In this document: in pieces, positions 38,656-47,027 of the stretch
Layout: each line of letters begins with the position of its first letter
Position numbering within the stretch: position 1 is the first letter of the stretch
The notes under the pieces: model-generated
What the model saw: only the letters and a program-made list of their open reading frames with translations
Told to the model about the DNA's origin: nothing
Database searches by the model: none
Position numbers and translations under genes: made by a program
Origin: Azoarcus sp. KH32C
Lineage (GTDB): Bacteria > Pseudomonadota > Gammaproteobacteria > Burkholderiales > Rhodocyclaceae
Assembly (NCBI RefSeq): GCF_000349945.1
Contig: NC_020516.1
Coordinates: 2,976,001-3,040,000 of the forward strand
Length of the DNA stretch: 64,000 nucleotides
Direction of reading: 5' to 3'

Positions 38656-41112
38656 TCAGTGCAGCTGCGGATCGCTCGCCCCGGCCCAACGCCAGTTGGC
38701 GAAGGACTCGGCAAGGATAGGCTCGCTGATCACGTAGCCCTGCGCGACGTCGCAGCCCTGTGCCGACAGGTGTTCCCAGCCGGCCGGGTTCTCGACGCCC
38801 TCGGCGACGACTTCGAGGTCGAGGTCGTGCGCGAGGTCTATCGTCGAGCGCACGATCACCGCGGAATCGTTGTTCGACAGCATGTCCTGCACGAAGGACT
38901 TGTCGATCTTGATCGCATCGACGGGCAGCTTCTGCAGGTAGGACAGCGAGGAGTAACCGGTGCCGAAGTCGTCGATGAAGAGATCAGTCCCGAGATCCTT
39001 CAGGCGATACAGCGTGTCGCGGCAGCCCTGCGGGTCCTGCATCAACGCGCTCTCGGTGAGCTCGAACTGCACTGTCGTCGGGTCCGCGCCCCAGGTCGCG
39101 AAGTGGTTGCGTATGCGCTCCAGCAGCTTGGGATCGCGCAAGTCGCGCGCCGACAGATTGACGGCCACCGGCATCACCAGGCCCGCTTCGCGCCAGACGT
39201 AGCTCTGCCGGAACGCGGCCTGCATCACCCAATCGGTGAGCGGGCTGATCAGTCCGCTCTGTTCGGCCAGACCAATGAAATCGCCCGGCCAGAGTGTGCC
39301 GCGCTGCGGGTGTTCCCAGCGGACCAGCGCCTCTACACCGCAAAGGCTGCGGTTCGAGAAGCGCGCCTTCGGCTGGCAGTAGAGCCGCATCTCGCCGCGG
39401 TCTATCGCCCGATGGAGGTCGCCGATCAGCGCAAGCCGCTGCGCGCATTCGCGGTCTCGCCCGCCGGTATAGAGCGCGTGCCCCTGGCCCTGCTGGCGAG
39501 CCTGGTGCATCGCCACGTTGGCGCGGCGGATCAGTACGTCGGGCTCGTTGCCGTGGCCCGGGAACACGGCCGTGCCGATGCTCGCGCCCGCGTCGAGCAT
39601 GATCTCGCCGACAGCGACCGGCTCGAGCAGTTCGAGCAGCAGGCGTTGCGCGGTGCGCGATGCGGCCGCGGCATCGGCGCGCTGCAGCAGGATCGCGAAT
39701 TCGGATTCGCCGACGCGCGCGACGTTCGCGGCGTCGGGAATCACCTTGCGGATGCGGGCCGAAATCTCGCACAGCATCGCATCGCCCTGCTGGTAGCCGA
39801 GCGTCTCGTTGATCTCCTGGAAGTGGTTCACGCCGAGGACGAGCAAGGCGAGCGGCGAATTCCACGCCTTGGCGGCTTCGATTTCCGAGGCGAGGCGCAT
39901 GCGCAGGCGCCAGCGGTTCGGCAGCCCGGTGAGCGCGTCCTCCTCCGCCATGCGTTTGATCGTCTCCTGCGCCTCGCGGCTCTTCTGGCGCGTGCGCAGT
40001 GTCGCGATGCCGAAGGCGAGGTCCTCGGCAAGTTCGGTCAGCAGCTCGACTTCGGCCGCATCGAAGGCGTCGGCTTCGCCCGCCGCGATGGTCAGGTTGC
40101 CGAGGATCTCGTCGCCGACACGCAGCGGGAAAGCCGTGAATGCGAGCAGGCCGCGGCTCAGGTCCTCTTCCCGCCAGGGCGCGAGATCCGGATCGTCGCG
40201 GGTGACGCGGCCGATGCTCGGATGTCCGGTCCGGATCGCCATGCCGGTCGCCCCGCGTCCGCGCGCACCATCCGCCCACGTGAGTCCCTGCGAATCGAGG
40301 AAGGCGCGGTCAATGCCGAAATGAGCCTGCACCGCGATGGTTTTCGCGTCATCGTGCTGCGCGAAGCCCACCCAGGCCATCCGATAGCCGCCCTCTTCGA
40401 CGATGATGCGGCAGATGTCCTCAAGCAGCGTGTGCTCCTCGGCGGCGCGAACCAGGGTGCGGTTGACGGCGCTCAGCGTCTTGCGGGCACGGTTGACCCG
40501 CTGCAGTGCCTTCTCGGCTTCGGCGTGGCGATGCGCCCGCCGCAGGGTGCCGATACCGTAGGCAAGGCCGTCCGCGGCCTCTTGCAGCAGCTCGATCGCT
40601 TCGGGGCCGAAACCGTCGGCGCAGTCGGTGGCGACGAGCAGCGCACCGGGCACACGGGTGCTGCACGGCAGCGGCAGGGTCGCGATAAAGGGGGGATGGC
40701 CCGCGGGATGCCGCGGCGCTTCGGGGTGGTCAGCGGCGGCGGTTTCGTCGTCGACGCAGCCCTGAACGACGAACGGACGGCCGGCGCAGATCGCATCGCG
40801 GATGTCTTCCGTGCCGGTTGGCTCGCCCATGTCCAGCAGATCGTGCTCGCCCTGGTTGTCGGGCGGCAAGCCGCAGGAGGCGACGCTGCGCAGCGTGAGG
40901 CATTCCGCGTCGGCATAGTGGATCGCCGCGAAGCGATAGCCGGCCGTCTCAACCAAGGCCTTGCAGACCTTGGCGACGAGATCGCCCTCCTTCGTCGCCA
41001 GCCGCAACGCGAGGTGAATTGCCCGAAGTGCCAAGAAGGCCTGGCGCGCCGATTGCTGCTCGGCGACCAGCGTCGCAGCCTTGCTTCCCTTGCCCCGAAC
41101 CCTTGCGTTCAT
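38656..41112 (-). CDS. GAF-GAF-GGDEF-EAL cyclic-di-GMP phosphodiesterase
   Basis: 818-aa signalling protein. Two GAF-type sensor domains (about 20-190 and 215-375) precede a diguanylate-cyclase fold whose active-site loop reads GESEF instead of GG(D/E)EF, so cyclase activity is probably lost. The C-terminal EAL domain is intact: GVEALVRW, NLSARDL, ELTES, DDFGTGYSSL, KIDKSFV and EGVE. It should hydrolyse c-di-GMP in response to GAF ligands or redox state. No membrane helix, so cytoplasmic. ATG 41112 (MNARVRGKG) is chosen because the upstream extension is low-complexity. It lies 34 bases after the adenosine-specific kinase gene. Confidence 0.92.
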   Translation of the reverse strand: MNARVRGKGSKAATLVAEQQSARQAFLALRAIHLALRLATKEGDLVAKVCKALVETAGYRFAAIHYADAECLTLRSVASCGLPPDNQGEHDLLDMGEPTGTEDIRDAICAGRPFVVQGCVDDETAAADHPEAPRHPAGHPPFIATLPLPCSTRVPGALLVATDCADGFGPEAIELLQEAADGLAYGIGTLRRAHRHAEAEKALQRVNRARKTLSAVNRTLVRAAEEHTLLEDICRIIVEEGGYRMAWVGFAQHDDAKTIAVQAHFGIDRAFLDSQGLTWADGARGRGATGMAIRTGHPSIGRVTRDDPDLAPWREEDLSRGLLAFTAFPLRVGDEILGNLTIAAGEADAFDAAEVELLTELAEDLAFGIATLRTRQKSREAQETIKRMAEEDALTGLPNRWRLRMRLASEIEAAKAWNSPLALLVLGVNHFQEINETLGYQQGDAMLCEISARIRKVIPDAANVARVGESEFAILLQRADAAAASRTAQRLLLELLEPVAVGEIMLDAGASIGTAVFPGHGNEPDVLIRRANVAMHQARQQGQGHALYTGGRDRECAQRLALIGDLHRAIDRGEMRLYCQPKARFSNRSLCGVEALVRWEHPQRGTLWPGDFIGLAEQSGLISPLTDWVMQAAFRQSYVWREAGLVMPVAVNLSARDLRDPKLLERIRNHFATWGADPTTVQFELTESALMQDPQGCRDTLYRLKDLGTDLFIDDFGTGYSSLSYLQKLPVDAIKIDKSFVQDMLSNNDSAVIVRSTIDLAHDLDLEVVAEGVENPAGWEHLSAQGCDVAQGYVISEPILAESFANWRWAGASDPQLH

Positions 41113-41146
41113 GGCCTGCCCCGAAAAATCGCGGCTTCGGCACCCC

Positions 41147-41632
41147 TCAGAGCTTGTAACCGATATGCCGCAAAAGCTGCTTCCGCGAATCGATCTTCGC
41201 ATCGTCCTCGATCCCGAGCGGCGGCGAGCCGTCGATGACACCGACGATTCCGCGCCCGAGATCCGTCTCCGCAATCAGCACGTCGACCGGATTGGCCGTC
41301 GCGCAAAAGATCCCGCACACCTCAGGCACCTGCTTGATCGAATTCAGCACATTCACGGGGTAGTAGCCTTCCCCGAGGAAGACGATGAAGCTGTGTCCGG
41401 CCCCGATCGCCTGCGCGTTGCGCTGCGCCAGGGCAATCATGTCCGGGTCCGTACCCGACCACCGTATCAGGCGGTCCCCGGAAGCCTCGCAGAAGGCGAG
41501 ACCGAAGCGTATGCCTGGTACTGAAGTAAATAACGTTTCATGGAGGTCTTCGGCTGACTTGATGAAGTGCGTCTGGCCGAGAATGAAGTTGATCGACTCG
41601 GGTTTGTCGATCCGGACGGCGGTCAGGTTCAT
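41147..41632 (-). CDS. Adenosine-specific kinase family protein
   Basis: 161-aa protein of the small adenosine-specific kinase family (PF04008 type). Motifs: NFILGQTHFIKSAEDLHETL, then FCEASGDRLIRWSGTD, GHSFIVFLGEGYYPVNVLN and CGIFCATANPVDVLIAE. The activity was suggested from archaeal structures; bacterial roles are unclear. Cytosolic. It may share a transcript with the downstream EAL gene. Confidence 0.88.
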   Translation of the reverse strand: MNLTAVRIDKPESINFILGQTHFIKSAEDLHETLFTSVPGIRFGLAFCEASGDRLIRWSGTDPDMIALAQRNAQAIGAGHSFIVFLGEGYYPVNVLNSIKQVPEVCGIFCATANPVDVLIAETDLGRGIVGVIDGSPPLGIEDDAKIDSRKQLLRHIGYKL

Positions 41633-41702
41633 GTGCGCTTGCTCCAGGCAGGCCTACCACTTTCAACATAGCACCCCGACCGTACGCTCGTCGGCAACAT
41701 GC

Positions 41703-41930
41703 CTATATTTGCGGATTTATTCCCTTGCGCAGCGGTGCCAGCAGGCCGGTCAAGCCATTGTGATCGAGTTCGTGCATCAGTGCGAGGAGCCGGCCGAGCT
41801 TTCCCGACGGAAACCCTTCGCGCGCGAACCAGTTGAGGTAGTGTCCCGGCAGGTCCGCGATCAGGCGGCCCTTGTACTTGCCGTAGGGCATCTCGGTCGT
41901 GAGGAGGGCTTCGAGATGCTCGGGATTCAT
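41703..41930 (-). CDS. DUF3820-family small protein
   Basis: 75-aa protein with the family motif MPYGKYKGRLIADLPGHYL and NWFAREGFP. DUF3820 members (sometimes labelled quorum-sensing-regulated virulence factor) are small exonuclease-associated or regulatory proteins; the function is not settled. Overlaps the pepD stop by four bases (ATGA), so it is translationally coupled to pepD. Confidence 0.85.
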   Translation of the reverse strand: MNPEHLEALLTTEMPYGKYKGRLIADLPGHYLNWFAREGFPSGKLGRLLALMHELDHNGLTGLLAPLRKGINPQI

Positions 41931-43402
41931 TGCGGCGCCGCCCCGCCGGCGGCCGTCGCGGCGAGGATGGCCGTCAGCAGGTGCCAGACGCGCCCGACCG
42001 ACGCGATCTCGACGCGCTCACCGGGCGCATGGGCGCCGCGGATCGTCGGGCCGAAGGACACGATCTGCATGTCCGGGTATTTTGCGACGATCAGTCCGCA
42101 TTCAAGCCCCGCGTGGATGACCTGTACGTGCGACTCGGCGCCGAACTCGCGCTGATAGACCGAGCGGCACAGCGCCAACAGCGGAGAATCGGCCTGCGGT
42201 GCCCAACCGGGATAGTGGCCCGACGGCTCTGCGCGGGTTCCCGACAGGCTGAAGAGGCTCACGATCTCGTCGGCGAGCGCGAGCGCCGCGTCGTCGAGCA
42301 GGGAGCGAACCATGAAATTGCACGAGCCCTCCGTCGGCGTCAGCGACACAACGCCGAGGTTGTTGGAGGTCTCTACGACGCCGGGAACGCTCAGGCTGCG
42401 GCGGTGCACGCCGTGCGGCGCGGCGTGCAGGGACGCGAGCCACACGGCCTGATCCTCCGCGGACATCACCGGTCCGGGATCGTCCTGCACGAGCCGCAGG
42501 CTGACGCCTTCGTCCACACCCTTCAGTTCCGTGCGCAAGCGTTCTTCCCACGACGCGAGGGTCGCGGCGATCTCGGCCCCACGTCCAAGCGGGACCGCCA
42601 CCCGGGCGACGGCGTCCCGCGGCAGCGCGTTACGCGCAGAGCCGCCTGCGAGACCGGCGAGGCGCAGCGGCATCAGCCGTTCGAGATCGCGCAGCACTCG
42701 GACCAGCAGCTTGATCGCGTTGCCGCGCTCCTCGTGGATATCCACACCCGAATGGCCGCCGCGCAGGCCATGAAGTTCGATGCGCCAGGGTTCGAAATCA
42801 GTCGGAAAATGCTCTTCGGCGCCGTCGCAGTGTACGTTGACGTCGAGGCCGCCCGCGCAGCCGATATAGAACTCGCCCCACTCTTCGGTGTCCAGATTGA
42901 GCATCAGGCGCCCCTGCAGGACGCCCGCCTCCAGCCCTTGCGCGCCGCCCATGCCGGCTTCCTCGTCCACCGTCAGCAGCGCTTCGATCGGCCCGTGCAG
43001 CAACGACCCGTCTTCGAGCACAGACAGGATCAGCGCAACGCCGATGCCGTTGTCCGCCCCGAGCGTCGTGCCGTCGGCGGCCAGCCAGTCGTCCTGGCGC
43101 AGGGGCCGGATCGGATCGCGCGAAAAATCGTGCGGCGACTCCGGATTCTTCTGGCACACCATGTCGAGATGCCCCTGCAACACGACACCGGGTGCGCCTT
43201 CGCAGCCTGGCGCGGGCGGCTTGCGGATCAGCAGGTTGCCGGCCGCGTCCACCGTCGTTGCGAGGCCCTTGGCGTCCGCCCACTGCCGGATGCGATCGCG
43301 CAAGGCGCCCTCCGCCTTCGACTGGCGCGGGATGCTGCACAAGGTGGCGAAGTGGGCCCACACCGTGGCGGGCTCGAGACCGGAAAAGACGGGATCGGAC
43401 AT
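41927..43402 (-). CDS. pepD: Aminoacyl-histidine dipeptidase (PepD-type, M20)
   Basis: 491-aa metallopeptidase. Zinc/catalytic residues in VLQGHLDMVCQKN, LGADNGIGVALILS and TVDEEAGMGG; the lid domain has GLRGGHSGVDIHEERGNA; the C-terminal metal ligand is near IHAGLECG. Splits Xaa-His and related dipeptides in the cytoplasm. ATG 43402 is the start that begins the conserved N-terminus (SDPVFSGLEPATVW). No signal peptide. Two genes (pepD, DUF3820) form a short operon. Confidence 0.94.
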   Translation of the reverse strand: MSDPVFSGLEPATVWAHFATLCSIPRQSKAEGALRDRIRQWADAKGLATTVDAAGNLLIRKPPAPGCEGAPGVVLQGHLDMVCQKNPESPHDFSRDPIRPLRQDDWLAADGTTLGADNGIGVALILSVLEDGSLLHGPIEALLTVDEEAGMGGAQGLEAGVLQGRLMLNLDTEEWGEFYIGCAGGLDVNVHCDGAEEHFPTDFEPWRIELHGLRGGHSGVDIHEERGNAIKLLVRVLRDLERLMPLRLAGLAGGSARNALPRDAVARVAVPLGRGAEIAATLASWEERLRTELKGVDEGVSLRLVQDDPGPVMSAEDQAVWLASLHAAPHGVHRRSLSVPGVVETSNNLGVVSLTPTEGSCNFMVRSLLDDAALALADEIVSLFSLSGTRAEPSGHYPGWAPQADSPLLALCRSVYQREFGAESHVQVIHAGLECGLIVAKYPDMQIVSFGPTIRGAHAPGERVEIASVGRVWHLLTAILAATAAGGAAPQ

Positions 43403-43439
43403 GGGCTGTTTCACATTCGGGTCGAATGGCCCATGGTAA

Positions 43440-43453
43440 GGCACGCCACATGC
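43440..43453 (+). promoter_or_regulatory. Sigma-54-type promoter for the coiled-coil protein gene
   Basis: GGCACGCCACATGC: perfect GGCACG with ATGC instead of TTGC. It lies between the divergent pepD start and ATG 43563. Weaker than the other sites. Confidence 0.55.
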
Positions 43454-43562
43454 ATTGGTGTCCCCTCGATACGAATTGTTCGATCTCCGCCGGAAGATTC
43501 CATCGCCATCGGCCGCGAGCGAGGCCATACTGAATGAGACTGCCAACCTTGGGGGAGCAATC

Positions 43563-44246
43563 ATGAGCCAGTCTACCGAAGGGATCGAACGCGATGTGCA
43601 TGCGGCCGTCGATGCCGACACGGCCTCCGTTGCGGACCGCGTGCGCACGATCACCTTGAAGGCGCTATCCGAGGGCAGGCTCGATTCGGCGGCGCTGAAG
43701 GAGGTCACGAGCGCGGTGCTGAGAGGCGCGCAACAAGGGATCGAGCGCCCCGACCGCGAACGGACGGAAGCAATGCGGCAGGCCGTGCGTGGGCTCGACG
43801 AGGCGCTCGCAGCGGCTGCGCAGGCGACCGTGCTCGCGATGCAGGAAGCGATCGGCCGCGGCAGCGAGTTTTCGAAGCAGGAACTGCGGGGCACGCTCGA
43901 TCAGATCGGTGCGATGGAGTCCAACTTCCTGAACACGCTCGCCGACGCCGGACGTGCCGCCAACGGACTCGCGCGGACGACGCTGCACGAGCTCGCCGAA
44001 CACGCGCGCCACAGCGGCACGCAGATCGGCAGCCGGGTAGCGGCTGCCAGTGCCGAGCTGACGCGCGCCCTGGCCGCCCTGACCCGAGATCAGGTACAGA
44101 CGGGCGCCCGGACCGTGCGCAACGAAGCCGGTCTGCTTGCCGCGCTCGCGTCCGGGATGCTCAGGGGGATCGCCGACCGCCTCGACCCGAGCAAGTCGCA
44201 CGACCGTAAGCCCCCGGCCACGCCGTCCGCTCCGCCCGACCTGTGA
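43563..44246 (+). CDS. Helical phasin-like protein of unknown function
   Basis: 227-aa predicted all-helical protein, rich in Ala/Glu/Arg, beginning SQSTEGIERDVHAAVDADTA. It has heptad-like stretches (LDEALAAAAQATVLAMQEAI; ATRAANGLARTTLHEL-like region) but no membrane helix. Length and composition resemble phasins or the DUF6781-type group; I am not certain. ATG 43563 has Shine-Dalgarno GGGGGAG. A weak sigma-54-type promoter lies 110 bases upstream. Converges with the MFS gene with a four-base gap. Confidence 0.68.
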   Translation: MSQSTEGIERDVHAAVDADTASVADRVRTITLKALSEGRLDSAALKEVTSAVLRGAQQGIERPDRERTEAMRQAVRGLDEALAAAAQATVLAMQEAIGRGSEFSKQELRGTLDQIGAMESNFLNTLADAGRAANGLARTTLHELAEHARHSGTQIGSRVAAASAELTRALAALTRDQVQTGARTVRNEAGLLAALASGMLRGIADRLDPSKSHDRKPPATPSAPPDL

Positions 44247-44250
44247 CCCG

Positions 44251-45411
44251 TCAGGGCCGCACCGTCGATAGCGGCATCGGCCGTTCCGCCTGCGCGCCGA
44301 GCACCCGGGCCTGCCACGCGATCAGCACGCTGACCGCGGCCAGCGTCACGAGTACCCCGTTCAGGGACACGAAGCTCGCGACGCGTCCGAGCAGCAACGG
44401 CCCGAGCAGGCCGCCCAGCGCACCGATCCCGGAGACGAACGCAAGCGCTTCGCCGCCGATGCGGCCGACCGCCGAGAACACGACGGGCGCCGCCGCCGCG
44501 AGCCCCAGCCCGACCGCGCCGAAGGCGAGCATCGCAACGGGTACGGAACCCAGCATCGCCGCGAGCGTCAGCGCGATCGCCGAAACGATTGCGCCGCGCC
44601 GGACGACGTTCCGCGGACCGTGCCGCGTGACGAATCCGTCCGAGAACATGCGACCGAGGGCCATCGCGCCCGAAAAGAAGGCCAGGCCGAGCCCCGCGAC
44701 GCCCGGGCCCGCCTTCAGCTCCTGGCTCAGGTAAGCCGAAGACCAGCCCATCATCCCGTGTTCGAGCACGATGCTCGATCCGAACAACAGGCCGGTGCCC
44801 AGGTACAGCTCGAGCGGCACGTGAGGCGGCGGCGCGGCTTGCGCATGTTCGGCCGGAGCGGGTTCGAGGTTCGCTGCCACGAAACGATGGATCGCCGCGA
44901 CGGCGAGGCCGACCGCTGCCATATGCAGCGCGAGTCCCACGCCGAGCGCCGCCAGAATGCTGCTCAGGAAGGCCGAGAGCACGTTTCCGACGTAGAAGGT
45001 CGCATGCAGCCGCCCCATCATCCGCGTGCTTTGCCGCAGCTCCCATTCGGCGGCCTGGTGGTTGATCGCGACGCCGACGCCGTTGTAGATCATGCCCTGT
45101 GCGAACAGTCCGACGAGCAGGCCGGGAAGACCCGGCAGCCACGGAATCGACGCGAGCACCACGCCGCCCGCGAGGCCGAAGCGCGCGAGCATCACGCGGC
45201 TGCCCCAGCGCGCCAGCACCCAACGGTTGACCGGATACGCGAGCACCCCGCCCAAGCCTCCGGCAAAGAGCACCCAACCCCATTCCGCGTTGTCGAGTCC
45301 CCAGCGGGCGACGAATTCCGGCTGGCGAGCCATCAATACGCTTCCCACGGCTCCGAGCGCAACGAAGCCGTTCAACAGGGCCCACAGGGGCCCCAACTTG
45401 TACTTCAACAT
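44251..45411 (-). CDS. MFS transporter
   Basis: 386-aa membrane protein with about twelve hydrophobic helices (for example PLWALLNGFVALGAVGSVLM at the N-terminus and PVAMLAFGAVGLGLAAAAPV late). The loop after helix two (NRWVLARWGSRVMLA) resembles the MFS G-x-D-R type motif. Family substrates vary; placed last in the trehalose/glucoside operon it may import or export a sugar or sugar derivative. ATG 45411 follows Shine-Dalgarno GAGGAC, 30 bases after trehalase. Converges with the coiled-coil gene. Confidence 0.88.
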   Translation of the reverse strand: MLKYKLGPLWALLNGFVALGAVGSVLMARQPEFVARWGLDNAEWGWVLFAGGLGGVLAYPVNRWVLARWGSRVMLARFGLAGGVVLASIPWLPGLPGLLVGLFAQGMIYNGVGVAINHQAAEWELRQSTRMMGRLHATFYVGNVLSAFLSSILAALGVGLALHMAAVGLAVAAIHRFVAANLEPAPAEHAQAAPPPHVPLELYLGTGLLFGSSIVLEHGMMGWSSAYLSQELKAGPGVAGLGLAFFSGAMALGRMFSDGFVTRHGPRNVVRRGAIVSAIALTLAAMLGSVPVAMLAFGAVGLGLAAAAPVVFSAVGRIGGEALAFVSGIGALGGLLGPLLLGRVASFVSLNGVLVTLAAVSVLIAWQARVLGAQAERPMPLSTVRP

Positions 45412-45440
45412 GGTGTCCTCAGGATTGGAGAGGGAATAGT

Positions 45441-47015
45441 TCAGGACTGCTCGGTCGCCGACGCGACGGCGTCCTGGATCACGGCAAGCAGGGCATCGGC
45501 CGCGGGGTCGCTCGGCCGCTCGGGTTCGCCTCGCGCCTGCTCCCCGAACTCGGAGATGAACGCCCGCACGACACCGTTCGTCCAGCCGAAGCCGTCCTGC
45601 ACCGGGTACTCGCCCCCGCCCGCGAAGCGCGACATGTCGCAGACGTCGTACTTCTCCATCAGCTTGCCGGTGCGCTGATACACGCGGTCGGCGAGGCTGA
45701 CGAAGCGGGCGGCGATCTCCCGTGCCAGCACCGCGTGGCCATGGCGCAGCAGCCCCTGGACGACGATCCATTGCAGCGGCGCCCAGCCGTTGGGGCTGTC
45801 CCATTGCTGCGGCGACTCCGTCAGTGTCGTGACGACGCCGCCGGCCCGCAGGAAGTGCGTCTCGATCACATGCGCGACCCGCGACGCGTGTGCGTCGTCG
45901 AGCAGGCCGCAGTACAAGGGGAAGGCCCCCGCGAGCGACCAGCAGCCCGTTCGCGCGCCGTCGCTCAACGAGTAATCGAAGAACCAGCCGTTCTCCTCGT
46001 CCCAGCAGTATTCCAGCAGCGCCGCCTTGCGCCGCTCGGCGGCCGCGGCGTAGTCCGCCGCGCGCGCGTCGCCGACACGGCCCAGCCAGTCGGCGAGACA
46101 GACTTCGACGCGATACAACAGGCTGTTGAGATCGACCGGCAACAGCTCCGTCGTCCGGATGCTCTCCAGCCCCTCCCCGTCGCGGCACCAGCGCGAGCTG
46201 AAGTCCCAGCCCGATTCCGCGCCCGCACGCAGGTTGCGGTAGAGCGCGTGCTGGTACTCGGGCGCCGCCTGATGGAAGAGTTCGACGTCCTCGGCATACG
46301 ACTCTTCGCGCGGCGTGTTGCGCTCGTCCCAGTAGCGATTGAGGATCACGTCCTCCCGCAGCATCACGGTGCGGCGATGGGCGAGCGGGCGGCCCGCGAA
46401 ACCGCGCACGCCGCGGTCCGTCCAGTAGCGGTACTCGGTTTCAAGCTGCGGCAGCCAGCGCGTGATCGCTTCGAACCCCGCCTTGCGCTCGAACAATTCC
46501 AGCATCAGGCAGAACACCGGCGGCTGCGAGCGGCTCACGAAGTAGCGCCGGTTGCCGTTGGGCACATGACCGTAGGTGTCGATCAGCCACGCGAAGTTCT
46601 GGATCATCGACTCGACGAGGTCGAGCCGGTCGGATGCGACCAGGCCTTCCATCGTGAAGTAGCTGTCCCAGTAATAGATTTCGCGGAAGCGCCCGCCGGG
46701 CACGACGTAGGGGTGCGGCAGCGGAATCAGCGATCCCGTCTCGATGCCGCTCGGTTGCCGCGCGAGCACGGACCACAGCGTATCGATGTGCGACGCCAGC
46801 GAGGTCGCCGCCTCCGGCGGCGGCGCCTCGAGGTCCGAGGACATCACGAAGTGGGTGCGCACGAAATCTTCCAGCAGCGCCCGGAAGCGCTCCTGGATCA
46901 CTTCGGGCGCGACGATTGGCACGCAGTCGGGAAACGTCTTCGAGTCCGCGAAGAGACGAAGAAGCTGGACCGCGTGGAACAACGCGTCGGTGGACTTGTG
47001 CCCGGTGTCGCTCAC
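45441..47015 (-). CDS. treF: Cytoplasmic trehalase (GH37)
   Basis: 524-aa alpha,alpha-trehalase. Family signatures: PGGRFREIYYWDSYF (about 106-120) and QWDSPNGWAPLQ. The predicted catalytic residues are Asp271 (AESGWDFSSRW) and Glu469 (GGGEYPVQDGFGW). No signal peptide, so it acts in the cytoplasm on imported trehalose, giving two glucose. Start codon is GTG 47015 with Shine-Dalgarno AAAGGAA. It lies 12 bases after the ABC ATPase gene, linking uptake and hydrolysis. Confidence 0.95.
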   Translation of the reverse strand: MSDTGHKSTDALFHAVQLLRLFADSKTFPDCVPIVAPEVIQERFRALLEDFVRTHFVMSSDLEAPPPEAATSLASHIDTLWSVLARQPSGIETGSLIPLPHPYVVPGGRFREIYYWDSYFTMEGLVASDRLDLVESMIQNFAWLIDTYGHVPNGNRRYFVSRSQPPVFCLMLELFERKAGFEAITRWLPQLETEYRYWTDRGVRGFAGRPLAHRRTVMLREDVILNRYWDERNTPREESYAEDVELFHQAAPEYQHALYRNLRAGAESGWDFSSRWCRDGEGLESIRTTELLPVDLNSLLYRVEVCLADWLGRVGDARAADYAAAAERRKAALLEYCWDEENGWFFDYSLSDGARTGCWSLAGAFPLYCGLLDDAHASRVAHVIETHFLRAGGVVTTLTESPQQWDSPNGWAPLQWIVVQGLLRHGHAVLAREIAARFVSLADRVYQRTGKLMEKYDVCDMSRFAGGGEYPVQDGFGWTNGVVRAFISEFGEQARGEPERPSDPAADALLAVIQDAVASATEQS

Positions 47016-47027
47016 GTTCGTTTCCTT

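Noticed and set aside
38482..41238. Plus-strand open frame of 918 codons
   Set aside because: Antisense to the GAF-GGDEF-EAL gene; typical shadow of high-GC coding DNA.
44251..46188. N-terminal extension of the MFS gene into the trehalase region
   Set aside because: The extra 259 codons are the shadow of trehalase; ATG 45411 has its own Shine-Dalgarno and begins the first membrane helix.
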